Below, in pieces: positions 1 through 11,971 of a stretch of DNA of 64,000 nucleotides; positions within the stretch are counted from its first letter, which is position 1; every line of letters begins with the position of its first letter. The notes beneath the pieces are model-generated. The model was not told where the DNA came from. It ran no database searches and saw only the letters and a program-made list of their open reading frames with translations. The position numbers were made by a program, and so were the translations under genes. The DNA comes from Oscheius sp. JU75 (taxonomy: Eukaryota; Nematoda; Chromadorea; Rhabditida; Rhabditidae), in NCBI GenBank assembly GCA_037178855.1, contig JASJZC010000007.1, positions 5,332,001 to 5,396,000 on the forward strand, read 5' to 3'.

Positions 1-3000
1 CTCGGCTCAGCCGTCGTCCTTGCTGGTTTCCCATATCTTCGCCGGCAAGTGACAACTTTGGTTTGAAATACCTACAAAGCAAACCCGTTATCGAGGAACT
101 GGTGATAGCATAGCATCTCAAGAGGATATTGAAAACGCATTTGCCAAAATCGGGTGCAGACTTGAGTCAGCCATTCAAGTGAGAGTCGTTTAGGGTCACG
201 TTCTCTGTGCACAAATCTTTAGAATGAAAATCGCTTGACAGTAATAAGAATGACGAAGACCCGTTCTGAGACTTAAAAAGACGCTCAATCTCAGGGTGTC
301 ATTTTCCTTACTGCGTGTGAAGACCTATCAAAATTTCAAAACGCGACATTCACATGTCGAATTGTCAACACTCATGTCTAAGAAAAATAATCTCACTTGA
401 GCTCCGCACAATCGGTGCTCAGACGATGATGAAGGTTTGGAGTGGAGTCGCTTTCAGGATTCTGATGCACCGATAGGCGAGGACAACCACCCACCGACAC
501 TCGCGGCGTGCCGCGAGGTGTTACCTGAAAACGGAGATGATTACTTTAAATGATAGGTCTTAGTTTATAAAGAGGATCAGTTGTCTGGGCACCTCAAAAG
601 ACAAACGAGTAACTCGAATTTCAAAGAAACCAAAACGGAACGCCAACCGGTTAGACGTCAAAAACGTCCCTTAAGAGAATGCATTTCAACATGAATAGCA
701 AATTGATTCGCTCAAACGACAAAACAGCTTTGCCCATTCAGCAGACTTGTGCAGCTGCCCATCCTCTTCAAGACCTATTTCGCGCATGAGCTCTAAAATT
801 AGGACTAGGTCCTTTCCCTATCAAGTAAAACAGCAGCAGATCATGGCCTTTTTGAAGGATGAGGACAAGCGGCGTGTCTGATATGAATTATTAAACAACA
901 AGCCATTATGGCTTAATACAAATTTGGGGCAGTCGTTTCAAATAGTTGACCAGGAAGATGTAAACGGTTTCGAGAGAGCCACAAGAACAAAGAGTATTTT
1001 GATCCGCCGGTTGTGATGGCCTAATCCGGGTTGATTGAGACTCTGCAAAGGCACCGGAACTGGGTGTTGAGAAATGCGACCGAGATAACTTTTTGCAGAA
1101 TGGGTCAGCTAGATAATGCTAATTAGAATGAAAAGAGAACCAATTGTAAATCTCATGCTTTTAAAGAGAAATATAGATTTCCAAGATGTGCTAGCATGCG
1201 TGTTGAAGAAGGTTCAAAAAGCAGTTAGCGTGATCGGCTACCAGAGCGTTTCATGCAAATCTTACGACTTTCTTTTGACTTTAGGAGCTGTGAGCGATAT
1301 AAAGGCCGTGGCCCCTATCTGACCAATAGTGGAAATGCGAATATTCATGAATGTAAGTTTGTGCCAAGAGCGGCGTGCAGATGTTGTCATTGGAGATGCT
1401 TTCCTGTTTGTTCTACTAATGGAACTAGTAGTCTCACTATCAATTTCATCCCTCAACATTTTTACCGTACCTGACGTAGAAAATTGGCGTCGACGGAATG
1501 ACGGCTTTTCATCTCAGCCGGCGTGGCAGACTGCTCGTTGCCCATCTGAAATTTGCTCTTTGAGATAAGTATATAGTAACTAATGAAACATCTTGAGAAA
1601 CCAGATGGCTAGAATGAGAAAAGTAGGCGGAGTAACCAAATTAATCAGAGAAGTGTATCAAAAAGTCACTGTAACTCTCAAGGGTAATCTGGCTTAAATT
1701 AAGAATAATGTCGTCTTGTTGCATGGAGACAAGCAAAAAGGACACTAACGTTCTTCTGCCACAATCTACTTAGGATCTACGGAACATTGCGAGAGTATGT
1801 ATTCTCGAATAGAAAATTGGAAGAGAGACAACCTGAGGGGTTGTTCCTTTTGAATTTTTGCCTGAGGCTGTGATGTGGCTAGACAACAGGGAAGAGCTTA
1901 ATCCTCGAAGTTATTTTGCTGTAATAGGTATAACCGTGATTTGTAAGCATTTCCCTCCGTATGACGCCGATCCCAAAATAGTGGAGAAGGAGGCGCGCTT
2001 TTTGCAAGAGGCAAAAGTTTCACTCCTAAATTATATGCACGAAACCAGAAATTGACTTGAAGAGGAAGAGCAATGAGCGTCTGGTTTGAGGAAGAGGCAC
2101 AACAGCTTAAAACAGATGCTAGGACTTACTACCCCAACATATATCAAATGAAAATTAGTCTCATGCGGTTTTCTCTGAGCTCAGCCACTTTTCTGAGGCT
2201 GCTTTTGTACACCAAGGTCGCTAACAAGACAAACAGCTGGCTAAGAAAATAAGAGCCATTTATAGAAAGATCTGCATAGATTGACGCTAACACCAAACTA
2301 TTTTGACTTTAGAACTGTTTAATTATACAAGGGATGTGCTTTAACAACTATCGTCACGTGAGAGACTTATGCGCAGAGGACTAGAAGGAAACCTTCGCGA
2401 GTAACACGTCAGACAGGAAGCTGCTCCCCGTTGTGATCTAATTTTGTAAATGAATATGACAGGAATAGCATCAACAACAACTCTCTTCAAAGATAAGTCA
2501 TTTACATTAGTTATAGCGATCTCTAAGGCTTAGATATAGACGATAAACTCTTGCTCTAAGGGCATAACAGTTGTTTCATTTTGAGACATCCGTTTTCTAT
2601 TTTCAGATGGGTTTGCAGAAGTTGAAAATTTTTTTTACCAACGGAAGAGATATTATACTGGGTATTTGAGCTCGGACAAATAGAAATTTTCAAGTAATTA
2701 CAACAGGTGGTCTGGTAGTTTTCTTGAAAGTGAAGGTGTATATGGATAAATGACAGAGTGACGTGTGAATCGCCGAGAAATTTTATTAAAGGGAACACCT
2801 GCTCAAGGCATCAAAACCGAATGAAATGGTCGCTATTATGATAAATAGATGGAGTGCTCAAAAGGAGAGTTACAAAGTAGAAAAGTTTATGTTCACATGT
2901 TCGTGTGGTCTCAGCTGTTCGTAGTGAATGATGAAACTGCAAGTTTTTACGCCATGACGCGAAAACCCCTTATTGTTACCCTGGTATCAGATCATCTTCG

Positions 3001-4248
3001 CAAATTGAGTTTGTGTTGCAAAAGAAGTGTGGATTAAGAGCAGGAACAGCGGGCTCAGACTTTTATAAAGAAACTGTGATTATCGTAGTTGAACATGCTA
3101 TTCGAGATACTTGATAGAAGGACAATTTGGCAAGGAAAAGGTAATAGAGACAATTGAGGTCACTTAGCCGAAACCTGTGTTCCATTTCACCAACAACCTT
3201 TTGATTCGTTGAATGTCACGTGATCTCAAATAGTTGGTTTCTATTAAAAGGAACAAAATGGGTCATCATTGGCCCTTGGCAATCGGTCTTTTGGAAGAGA
3301 AAGAGAGCGACAAGTCTGAAATGAGTAATGTCTGGGCAGCGTTCGTGATCAGCACAAATCCCTTGGAAAACAAAAATCCCTACTACTTTTTACCGAAGGT
3401 CACCTCCGAACTGGGAAGTACTCGAATCCGGCTCTAGCAATCATGACAAGAGGTTCACCAGATCATGTGGGCGGCAATGATGAGGTTTGGCCGAATAAAA
3501 ACGCGTAAAAGATACCCCGATTTTTAAAAAAAAAATCCTCAAGTGTAATATACGAAGGCAAAACAAGTGAATTATCTCGACGCGTATAGAGAGCAAGGAG
3601 TCAAGTAAACATTATTCTTCCCTTTAGGATCACCTTTATAGCTCTCTTGAGAAGCAAGGACAACGTTGTTTCAGGTTATGGGCCCTCGTTCACATCTAGT
3701 TGGATCGGTAAGTGCTCCCTAAACACGGCCACATTTCCATCGCATTTGATGGTGTCGGCTAAAATTTATAGCTATCATGCAATAACGCTGAATGTTGCAT
3801 TGTCTTTCCAATTGAAAATGAGCAGAAAGGGGTTTTTAGAAAAGTCGCGGGAAAGGCTTAGGCTCAATGAGCTCTGGAGCACTGAGGGATTACGAGGCAC
3901 GTCACTTTTCCCAAAAAGGGAGAAATGACCGTTTTTGTAGCAAAGACAGTTTTAGGAAAAACTGCTGGCAAGTTCCAGGTAGAGGAATGAGCGAATAGAC
4001 TTGCATCTTTATTAGAATATATTAGCAGAGCTCTTCGTACTGAAGGTAATATTGTGAGACTTCCGTTCTTCCGGTTATTCTTTTGGAATTGTTACCGACT
4101 AATAATTTGTAAAGATTTGGTTTTTTCTTTGCACGTGCTTCTGCCTTGTCAGTCCTCAGCCGTAAAGATAATGCCTGGAAATCGAAGGACATATGCCGTA
4201 TAAAGGGCCAATCGGGTACCATTCTCTTATCTTCATCCAAACCAAACA
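1..4248. other. No recognisable gene; scattered short coding-like pieces
   Basis: I found no gene model here. Several short open stretches on the + strand have protein-like composition (around 130-190, 430-550, 690-790, 880-1015 and 1858-2055), but they sit in different frames, are broken by stops and are not joined by convincing splice sites. This may be an old, decayed gene or transposon. I could not assign it to any family. Confidence 0.4.
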
Positions 4249-4862
4249 ATGATTTTCCAAATTCTGCTATCCGCTACTTTGATTGCAATCGTTCAAGGAG
4301 CTGGATGCGATGTGAAATGGCCTAATGGAACGGACACGGCTCTTCACTGGTGGCAATGTGACAGCAGTCCAGTTAAATTCTATAATGCTACCACATCTTT
4401 TGTTAACGGTATGTAAAATCACCCATGTACATATGGCTGTTTAGGCACGTCAATGTATCCGTTGTACTTGGACGGACTCATGCTTATCAAGGCTGACATG
4501 TACGACCCGTCCTACACGTTCAAGTCTCCTAATCTCCGAGGTAATGGAAGCATTTGGTCATGGGGAGGCCACTCCGGCTGTGTATGGTCCACTGTTCCCA
4601 CCTTCGGAATAACGTCAGTAACATTCTATATTTAGCAATATGTTAATGTAGGGACAACTTGGATGCTTGTGAATACGGCGTGCCCTGCCCTGTTTACCCC
4701 GGACGTCAATGGCTGACCATCCGTTTCGACCTGACCAAGTTCCAGAAAATCACCCAGTTCCTCACCAACGACGCTCCCTACCAAATCCAACTTCTCATGT
4801 ACGACGACTCTTATCATGTAACTGCTTGTTTGATGGCTCAAGCTCGTTGCTATACGCACTGA
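4249..4862 (+). CDS. Secreted ML (MD-2-related lipid-recognition)-like protein
   Basis: There are three exons: 4249-4408, 4445-4613 and 4652-4862. The two introns are only 36 and 38 nt, and phases match at both junctions. The product is about 180 aa. It starts with a signal peptide (MIFQILLSATLIAIVQG) and has paired cysteines and N-glycosylation sites (NGT, NAT). The last exon carries the C-x4-PCPVYPGRQWL pattern typical of the last part of NPC2/MD-2-like domains, and the nematode-type segment LTNDAPYQIQLLMYDDS. ML-domain proteins bind sterols or other lipids in the lumen or outside the cell; the ligand cannot be read from sequence. An AATAAA-like signal follows about 10-20 nt after the stop. 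The gene converges on the small membrane-protein gene at 4937-5305, with only 74 bp between stops. The family call is from motif memory, so moderately sure. Confidence 0.75.
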
Positions 4863-4936
4863 TTTATCACCAAATAAAGCACAATAAACCGTAATTATGG
4901 GGTCAGACCGGGCAAAGAGAGAGCAATTGATCAACT

Positions 4937-5305
4937 CTAATCTCTCTGTTGCAATAAAAGTCGACCGGAGAAGAACAGTATCGCTGCCAACATGCCAAGG
5001 CAAACCATTCCGAAGATGACTCTATAAACCAATGTATTTAGATTAAACTGCCAACTCACATCGCCCACGTTTCAAAGTGGAAACAGCATTGGAAGGGATT
5101 GTCGTCACAACAGCTGTAGTAATGAACAAATGAACCTGCCGGACAGCTGAAAATTGTATCTTAGGATTCAGCAGGAACTGTTTTACTCTTCTCCAACTTG
5201 GTATTGTACTGGTTGCAACGGAGACAAGGGAACTAGGGGACATGACCAAACGGATGGCGTTGCCCCGGTTGCTGCTACTAAAGATGCGAGTAAAAGAACA
5301 AACAT
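4937..5305 (-). CDS. Small Cys-rich single-pass membrane protein
   Basis: Rebuilt from three exons, 5305-5187, 5146-5060 and 5021-4937, with introns of 40 and 38 nt and consistent phase (2/2). No single open frame shows it. The product is about 98 aa. A signal peptide (MFVLLLASLVAATG) is followed by a short ectodomain with the motif HYYSCCDDNPFQCCFHFETW. Then comes one membrane segment (VIFGMVCLGMLAAILFF) and a short basic tail, GRLLLQQRD. The YYSCC...QCC-F..ETW pattern before a TM helix looks like small nematode type I membrane proteins, but I cannot name the family. The ATG lies one base after TTTCAG, suggesting spliced-leader trans-splicing. The model rests on phase, signal peptide, TM segment and Cys spacing all agreeing. 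Confidence 0.7.
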
Positions 5306-5745
5306 TCTGAAATTTGTTTATGCAATGGAAGGTCGAGATGAAGTGAAAACGAGTCACTGATCGATCTAGCGCCGATCTGGATGACTAACTCTGTGGCGCA
5401 ACTATTACGATATCTACAATGGCTCCCGGGACCGGAATCAGACCCACAAAAACAGACTACTGCACAGTTTAGAGGTTTTTGTCGACTCCGACTTTGATCA
5501 AAATTCGAACAGTTAAAAGAATGGGAAGGCAGAAACATAGATTGTCAGAGGCCTGAATAATTTATTGCAAAGAACATAGGTAAGCCTACGATGAGAGCTC
5601 GTACAATATTATCATAAAGGGCTAGAAATGATCAAGCGAAAATGTAATACTGTTGCACAATGGCTGTCGATAATCGCACCTATCCGGTTCCGGCAGACAG
5701 GATCTGTTAGAATCAGACCAGTTCGATGAAAAGAGATTGAAACAT

Positions 5746-7059
5746 TCATATTACATTCACTTGATTTCTAGTATAGCGAACATCTGTAACAGCAACAGTT
5801 AGCCGTCTTTTCGTAAACATTTCTGTCATCGAGCTGGCACTGACGAGGTCCTCTGGAGGTGGCTTGCAACAGAACACACGGAAAAAAGCTTTTGCTGAAG
5901 GACCTTTTGTTCGAAAAAATACAGTTCCTTACCTGATAATCGAATGATTGCTCTTCTATAAGCGTTATTGAGCGCAAGAACACATATTGTATCGGCTGCT
6001 CCGTTTAATGAAAGAAGAAACATCAGCCCGTTAATTAGGTCTTAATTGATATGCGATAGTTAATAGGGAAGCTTACCATGATTTCTGTAACCCATTCTGG
6101 TGGTGGCAACAATTAGAAAAGCTGGTATAACTAATACTGCAGCAAAAACTAACATCTTAATATGATTTTTTATTCAAAATAAAAATGTCAGTAACCTGTA
6201 TGCTAAGAGATTTGAGATAGTCTCTTTGAAGTGTAGCTGTCTTCTTTGAAACAAAAGCGGAAGACTTTTTGAGCTCGTAGAAGGATCCGGCTCCTAATCC
6301 GAAGCACACCACAGAGCCTCCAATGATGAAGAGAAGAACTAAGTAGACTGTAATTTCCAACCAAATGTTGTCTTGCATTATCATAACACACACTTTTTCA
6401 TCGTCAATCTGTTTTGGAACGAGCTCGAAGGTCTCAATTCTAGTCTTGAACCAGACAAAACGTATTCTCTTACCGCTTTGGCGATTTCTTTATTCTTTTT
6501 CTCATCAGGAATTAGCATTATGCCCAAGAATATAACAGTCCCAAGTAGAACAATATAAGTGAGAGCCACCAAAACATGAAATATCCACTTTTTCTTAATT
6601 TTTCTTTCAACTCTCATCAAAGAGTACATTCTGTGAAAGTAGATATGGAAAATAGTTGCTGCAGTTCCTGGAAAGTATCGTTAAATTCAAAAGCAAATTT
6701 TATATACCGATGAGCAGAAAGAAGGCAATGACTATTTGCGCATAAGTAGACACATGCAAATAGTTGAGAAATCCGCTAGGATAGCCAGCAATGTATGGAC
6801 TGAAGATGACTGGTGTCGAGCCACTATTTAGAAGAATTTCACTTGCTGTTGCCCTAGTGTTTGTTATTAACAAAATAAAACTTTTTGTATACCATACTAA
6901 ATGGTTAAACAGTAGATAGCTGTAATTTTTAATCTGTCGCGGTGTCTTGAACAGTATGCAATATCCCGCTAATAAGGCGATTGGAACAGCAACTACTGTT
7001 CCCAGATGCATAATCAGAATATACAGTTTGGGTTCAGGGAATGGATCAGAAAGGTCCAT
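5746..7059 (-). CDS. Srh-like seven-transmembrane chemoreceptor
   Basis: Six exons: 7059-6708, 6667-6474, 6432-6196, 6155-6077, 6040-5933 and 5783-5746. Introns are 36-41 nt except the last, about 150 nt. Exon 1 carries the typical start of serpentine receptor class H: a P-x-P lead-in, TM1-TM2 with GYCILFKTPRQIK, and AGYPSGFLNYLHV before TM3. Exon 2 has the intracellular HRMYSLMRVERKIKKKW stretch and another TM. Exon 3 has a TM followed by an intracellular LQRDYLKSLSIQ. Exons 4-5 give the last TMs, ending in NNAYRRAII. Such receptors act in chemosensory neurons in Caenorhabditis; the ligand is unknown. The acceptor of exon 3 (TTGAG) is weak but keeps the frame. The last small exon is the least certain part. 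Confidence 0.82.
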
Positions 7060-7472
7060 AGGTTGAGCGTATGAGGGAGAAAAAGTGGCGATATAGCGGC
7101 GAGCCGCTTATTTCGGAGCAGGTGCTTCTAAGAATTTGGTCAATGACCATATCATTAAAAACACGAGTAATTAGAACAATATTTTTATTTGGTCAAGTTT
7201 AAAACAATCTATGAACTAACAATACCGAATAATAACGAATAAATGAAACTGCTAGATTCTAGTTTGTAGACTACATACCCGACATGTAGCGAAGATCTTG
7301 ACCGCCGCTTTTTAACAGACACACCGTGACAGTGTAACACGCTTCCCGATGGTTGTCATCATTGCGATCAGTTTATATTCATGTCCTTAAATAGATTATC
7401 GCCAAGTTCTTACATTTTTAACTTTTTTAAAAACTTAGATACAAAAATACAATACAATATAAAAAACTTTAT
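7060..7472. other. Divergent intergenic region between receptor and UGT genes
   Basis: About 410 bp, AT-rich, separating two gene starts that point away from each other, so it must hold both promoters. A TATA-like run (ATATAAAAAAC) lies just before the UGT start codon. I see no other defined element. Confidence 0.5.
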
Positions 7473-9403
7473 ATGTACATACTTCCTATCCTGTTTCTTC
7501 TCTTCCAATTCGTCTCTTCTGCGAAGATCATAGTTTTCAACCCACGCTTCGGTTATAGTCATGTGAATTTCATGGGTAGGATGGCTGATGAACTCCAATT
7601 GGCTGGTCATAATGTGGTCCGTTTGATTTGTTGACTAAATTATAAGAGGCGTTCAGACTGTTCTACAAACTTCGATTAACATCAATTCTCAAGATACTGG
7701 TTCGAAACACGCGCGTGTTCGTCTGGTTATAGGTGATCTTTATCTGAAAGTGTTCAGGTCATCGTCATAAAGGAAGACGACAACACTGTGCAAGCTGGTA
7801 AAGGATATGCGTCCGAGGGTTTTTGGAATTCGATTTGGACGGCGTCATTGTATAATCCCATACCAGTTCTGGGACCGATACCTCACATGAAAAAGATGTT
7901 CCGAGCAGGATGTGAAAGTAAAATTTTGCTTGTTGTAAGAGTTATTTCGACTATTGAGATATGCTGAATCAACGAGAGCTGTTGGAGCAATTGAAAAATG
8001 AGAAGTTTGATCTCGGAATCACAGAGCTTTTCGACTTCAGTGCAATGCGTAAGATTAACTAAAAATCTTGTTTATAAAATTTTCAGCTCTGTTTCACGAA
8101 ATCGGCGTTAGAAACATTGTTGGGGCTAGCACCTTGGTAATCATGGAAGGAGCAGCACTTGCTTCTGGACTGCCACTCTTTAGCAGCTATATTCCTGGTA
8201 CGTTCGGATTGCAAACAATTTGAACAAATGCTTTCAGGGTCGCAAAGTGTTGCCACCGACGATGGCAGCATTTCGAGTCGGTTTATTAACGCCGTGTTCA
8301 CTTACTGCTCATTCAAGTTCCAAAACGACTTTGCCATGGACATTCAAGAACTTATGGATGAGAGATATCCGGAAGCTCCAAAAATTTGGGTGAGAATGTC
8401 CATTTTGTGTTTATATCTTTGCAGGATACCGTGGGAAACATGAGCATTTTGTTCACCAATGCCGATCCGCTGCTCGACTTCCCGAAACCCACGCTCCACA
8501 AAATTGTTGATCTTGGAGGAATAGGTCTTAGACAGCCGAAACGCCTCGACGAAGTTGGTTAACCAGGTATAATATCAAGCAAGATGTTTAAGAACTTTGA
8601 CAAAATGCTCAGTCTTCGTAACAAAACTGTCTTAATCTCTTTCGGCAGTCTGGCCCCGTCAACGACAATGTTGCTGGAAATGAAAAGTACGCTTGTTAAC
8701 ACTTTCAAAAGGTGAGTTCAATCACTTCAATCTCATCAAACTAGCTCAGATTCCCAGAGGCTACGTTTATTTGGAAGTACGAAGATCCTACTGATTCGAT
8801 TGCTGATAGTGTTGACAATCTTATTCTCACGAAATGGGCTCCTCAAAACGACCTTCTTGCGGATCCTCGCCTATCCTTTTTCGTTACACACGGTGGGGTA
8901 GGGAGCACTTTTGAGGGTGCCGCTCATGGTGTTCCAATGGCACTGTTCCCGCTCTTTGGTGATCAGATGAGAAATGCGCGTATGGCCGAGAGAAGCGGAT
9001 TTGGTGAGCTATGCTATCATCGTTATCACGAAAGGCTCATTCAGGTTTTGTGTGCCTCAAAAAAGAGTTGATGGACGAAAAACGGTTCGAAGAAATCATC
9101 AGACGAGGTCTGTACGATGCTAATCTGCAAGCAGGCGCAAAGAGAACATCAGCTCTGCTGAAAAAAAGACCTTTCCAGCCGAAAGAACTCCTCTTGAAGT
9201 ACATTGATCTCGCTCTGGAATTAGGTCCTAGTGCTCTTTTGTCACCCCAGGGCAGAAATTTGTCTTTTATCGTGTATTATAACTTGGATCTCATTACGTT
9301 TTGTGTATCATTTGTTCTCATATCATTGTATGTTGTCATATCCATTGCACGAAAATTATTCTCGTTGTTCACACGTACCTCCACAAAGCAGAAGAAACAT
9401 TGA
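7473..9403 (+). CDS. UDP-glucuronosyl/glucosyltransferase (UGT)
   Basis: A family 1 glycosyltransferase of the endoplasmic reticulum that transfers a sugar from a UDP-sugar to small hydrophobic molecules. The product is about 530 aa, as expected. It opens with a signal peptide (MYILPILFLLFQFVSSAK) and an acceptor-binding half containing NTVQAGKGYASEGFW. The donor-binding signature KWAPQNDLLADPRLSFFVTH, continuing GGVGSTFEGAAHGVPM and DQ, lies around 8838-8970. A C-terminal membrane anchor and a basic tail (KQKKH) follow. I infer eight or nine introns, most of 30-45 nt. One (7726-7757) is 32 nt and one (8554-8583) is 30 nt. If the 30-nt intron is not spliced, an in-frame stop appears at about 8561. 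AATAAA overlaps the stop codon (9403-9408). Its 3' end converges on the collagen gene with 5 bp between stops. Confidence 0.9.
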
Positions 9404-9408
9404 ATAAA

Positions 9409-10584
9409 TTAATGCAGTTTTCGGTAGGGATGTCTACTGTCACGTGTAGGGCATTTGCAGTACTGGAAAGAGTTGAAATATGTTTGATTGGAAACCTACG
9501 GTTGCATCATCGCCAGGTTTTCCACGTGGTCCTTGTAATCCTTCTGCCCCGTCAGATCCAGCGGCTCCAGCATAACCCATGACTCCTTCAAGTCCTGCTG
9601 GTCCAGACGCTCCTAGTCCAGGTATAGCGGCTTGACCCGGAGGTCCAGGTATGCCTGGGGCACCCAGAGATCCCGGTGGCCCACGCGGTCCTTTGCGTGA
9701 AATCGGCTGCTCTCGATCGTCCCCGCGACCACCAGGCTTTCCAGAAATACCGTTCTTTCCTGGCTCTCCAGGTGAACCCTGAACCAGTTGTTTGAATCGT
9801 TCCGTGGCTTTGATATACCATATTACCAGGCCTCCCAGGCATTCCAGGCATTCCAGGCATCCCAGGTTGGCCTCGAGCTCCCCTCAATCCTCTCATACCT
9901 GATAGACCAGTTTTTCCCTCCTTTCCAGGTGGACCTACAAGATAAATTTCTATGATTTTGAATACAAAGACCATTTGGGCAACGTGTACAGATAGGATAC
10001 GGAGAAGGCCTCACATCGGTATTATCAATGCCATCCATTCCATCCCTTCCAGGAATACCATCAATCCCATCAGACCCTGAAAAGCTGATTAAGAACAGTT
10101 ATTTTTGTTACTACCTTGTGGTCCTTCGGGTCCAGGAGCACCAGGGGCACAAGTGTTTACAGCGTTACACTGACAGAAATCAGACGGAATAGAGGAGCCG
10201 ATATCGTGAAATGAGAATGGTCTTTGAAGTGGAGGCTCACTATGAACAGCTGTAAGCTTTTGTTCACTCTACACATTTTAACTTACTCTCGGAAGGGGGT
10301 GGCGTTTGCGTACCACTTGCACCATACGCTCCATACTGTCGGCGAGATCTCGTCGCTGGAGTACCTGCACCCATACGCATCATTTTCTCCCAGCTGTCAT
10401 CGGTTAAACTCTGATACCTGGTTATGGGTTGGTTGTTTCAAACCTTGAACACAATGATGTCTTTGTCTAGCTCCTTCCACATTAGGGTGACTTCGTTGTA
10501 CATCCAGAAAACTAACAGTAAAGAACAGAGCAAAGTTGTTCCGGATAGAGCAATGGTAGCAGTAGAAGCTGCCGCGAGACCCAT
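9409..10584 (-). CDS. Cuticle collagen
   Basis: Extracellular cuticle collagen. Exon 1 (from 10584) encodes the N-terminal nematode cuticle collagen domain: a hydrophobic segment (TATIALSGTTLLCSLLLVFW) followed by YNEVTLMWKELD. Exon 2 has the DDSWEKMM segment and the subtilisin-like cleavage site RSRRQYG. Next come Cys-containing linkers (DFCQCNAVNTC, PICTRCPNG) and several blocks of Gly-X-Y repeats. The C-terminal exon ends TYCKCPTRDSRHPYRKLH. I read about six short introns; one donor (after GRPGNM) was chosen because it alone keeps the Gly-X-Y frame. I prefer the ATG at 10584 over one at 10680, because a TATA box lies between them. The 3' UTR must run antisense into the UGT gene. Confidence 0.9.
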
Positions 10585-10617
10585 TTTGGACTGAACTAGA
10601 CTCCAACCTACCCTCTC

Positions 10618-10625
10618 TTTATATA
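10618..10625 (-). promoter_or_regulatory. TATA box of the cuticle collagen gene
   Basis: TATATAAA on the minus strand, 34 bp upstream of the collagen ATG at 10584. This implies a very short 5' UTR, and it argues against an upstream in-frame ATG. Confidence 0.65.
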
Positions 10626-11034
10626 CCTCGCGGAGGCAATAACGCTTTTCCGTACTTTTCCGTCCGATTAAGACGCCCAACCTTTCAACGAACTCATTTT
10701 ACGACAAAGTCCGCTAAGAGCGGCCTTTTACGGTTGTTTAAGGTGCACCTAAACGAGGATCTAATGAAACAAGATTTGTGAAAAGATGGGGGCTAGCCGA
10801 CATTTTCAGGCAAACCTTCAAAATTGATCTTACGTCTACGCTAGTTTTCTCGATTTCGCGTGCGTTTTGTCTTGCGTGGGAATGTAGGCAGCTTGATTGT
10901 TTGCATCTCTTTCTACTGTTTGTCCTCTGTGCCGCTTCGCGGTCCTTGCCGTTGACTTCCCCATTGGCTTCCTGTCTCTCTCGGATTGTTTCCTGGCACA
11001 TCTTCTTTACACTTTCTTAACCAAATTGCAGTAA
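10626..11034. other. Intergenic region between collagen and Ig-protein gene
   Basis: Promoter region for two divergent genes. The + strand side ends TTGCAG, three bases before the ATG of the Ig gene, a possible trans-splice acceptor. Long open frames exist on both strands (10738-11020), but neither looks like a protein family I know. Confidence 0.4.
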
Positions 11035-11794
11035 ATGGACCGCTACTCTCCCCAACCTCCACCTCGATCGTACAGTCATTTGAACGTTGACTGCAGCGAA
11101 GGAATCATTCGTCCTACTCCTCAAAGGAGCCCTCTTACAAAGGTATCATTGTTTGGACAGAGAGCCACTTCTTCAATTTTTTCGTTATTTTTTGGCACTT
11201 TTAAAATTTCCAAATAAGTAACAAATTACACTTTGAACTAGTGAAACCGTACCAGTCAAGAGCTAAAACCAAGTAACAAAGTAGCCACCTATAAAAGAAG
11301 ACGATTGAAACATCCGATTAATGTTTTCCAGCAAGTCAACCAGCTTGCATATGAGATTCCAAAGAACAAATACGCGCAGAACCCTTGGAATTACGCTCCC
11401 GAGTTCCTCAAGGTTTGTTCTACAAACATTCATCGATCGAGTTCTCTTACAATTATAGGTTTTCGGCGACGTCAGAGTTCACGTGGGTGGAAAAGCTGTT
11501 TTTGATTGCGTCCTACTAGGAAGTCCCCGACCAAAGGTACAACTTGTTCCCTCGTGTATCTATTATGAAATCTAGGTTTGCTGGCTGTTCAATGAGGAAA
11601 AGATGAGATTTACCGATGTCACAATTGAAGACACATCGGATGTTTGCCGCATTACCATTCCCTATGTCCAACCTCATCATTTTGGTTTGTATTGTTCTTG
11701 ACTGCAAGGAAGTCAATTTTCAGGAGAGTACACCGTTCTTTGCGAAAATGAAGTTGGTCGTGCTGTGGCTTCCGCTCAGCTACTCCCACTGTAA
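11035..11794 (+). CDS. Single immunoglobulin (I-set) domain protein
   Basis: Five exons; intron 1 (11143-11331) is about 190 nt, the others about 40 nt. The product is about 155 aa and has no signal peptide. It begins with a Pro/Tyr/Arg-rich region (MDRYSPQPPPRSYSHLNVD), then a linker (YEIPKNKYAQNPWNYAPEFL), then one I-set Ig domain. The first Cys is in AVFDCVLLGSPRPKVCW, with the conserved Trp of strand C. The second Cys is in YTVLCENEVGRAVASA, which has the usual Y-x-C pattern. It ends soon after the domain. Lack of a signal peptide suggests an intracellular, possibly cytoskeletal or muscle, Ig protein; that is inference. I cannot assign an orthologue. Confidence 0.75.
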
Positions 11795-11971
11795 CTTTGG
11801 TCTTGTACATTCTTCATATTGCAATCTTTTATTAAAACTAATTAAAAGAACTCGTACAACAGGGAGATTGGTTATTCTAACATATTAATGCTGGACTGGA
11901 ATTGGTACCCGATTTGTGCAAATAGACGAAATACTGTTTCAAAAAATACTGGTAAGACGCAATAGACACGT

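Noticed and set aside
8540-8585. In-frame stop in the UGT gene suggesting a pseudogene
   Set aside because: A 30-nt intron (8554-8583) removes it in phase and restores the expected alignment; everything else in the gene is intact. Still worth a junction check.
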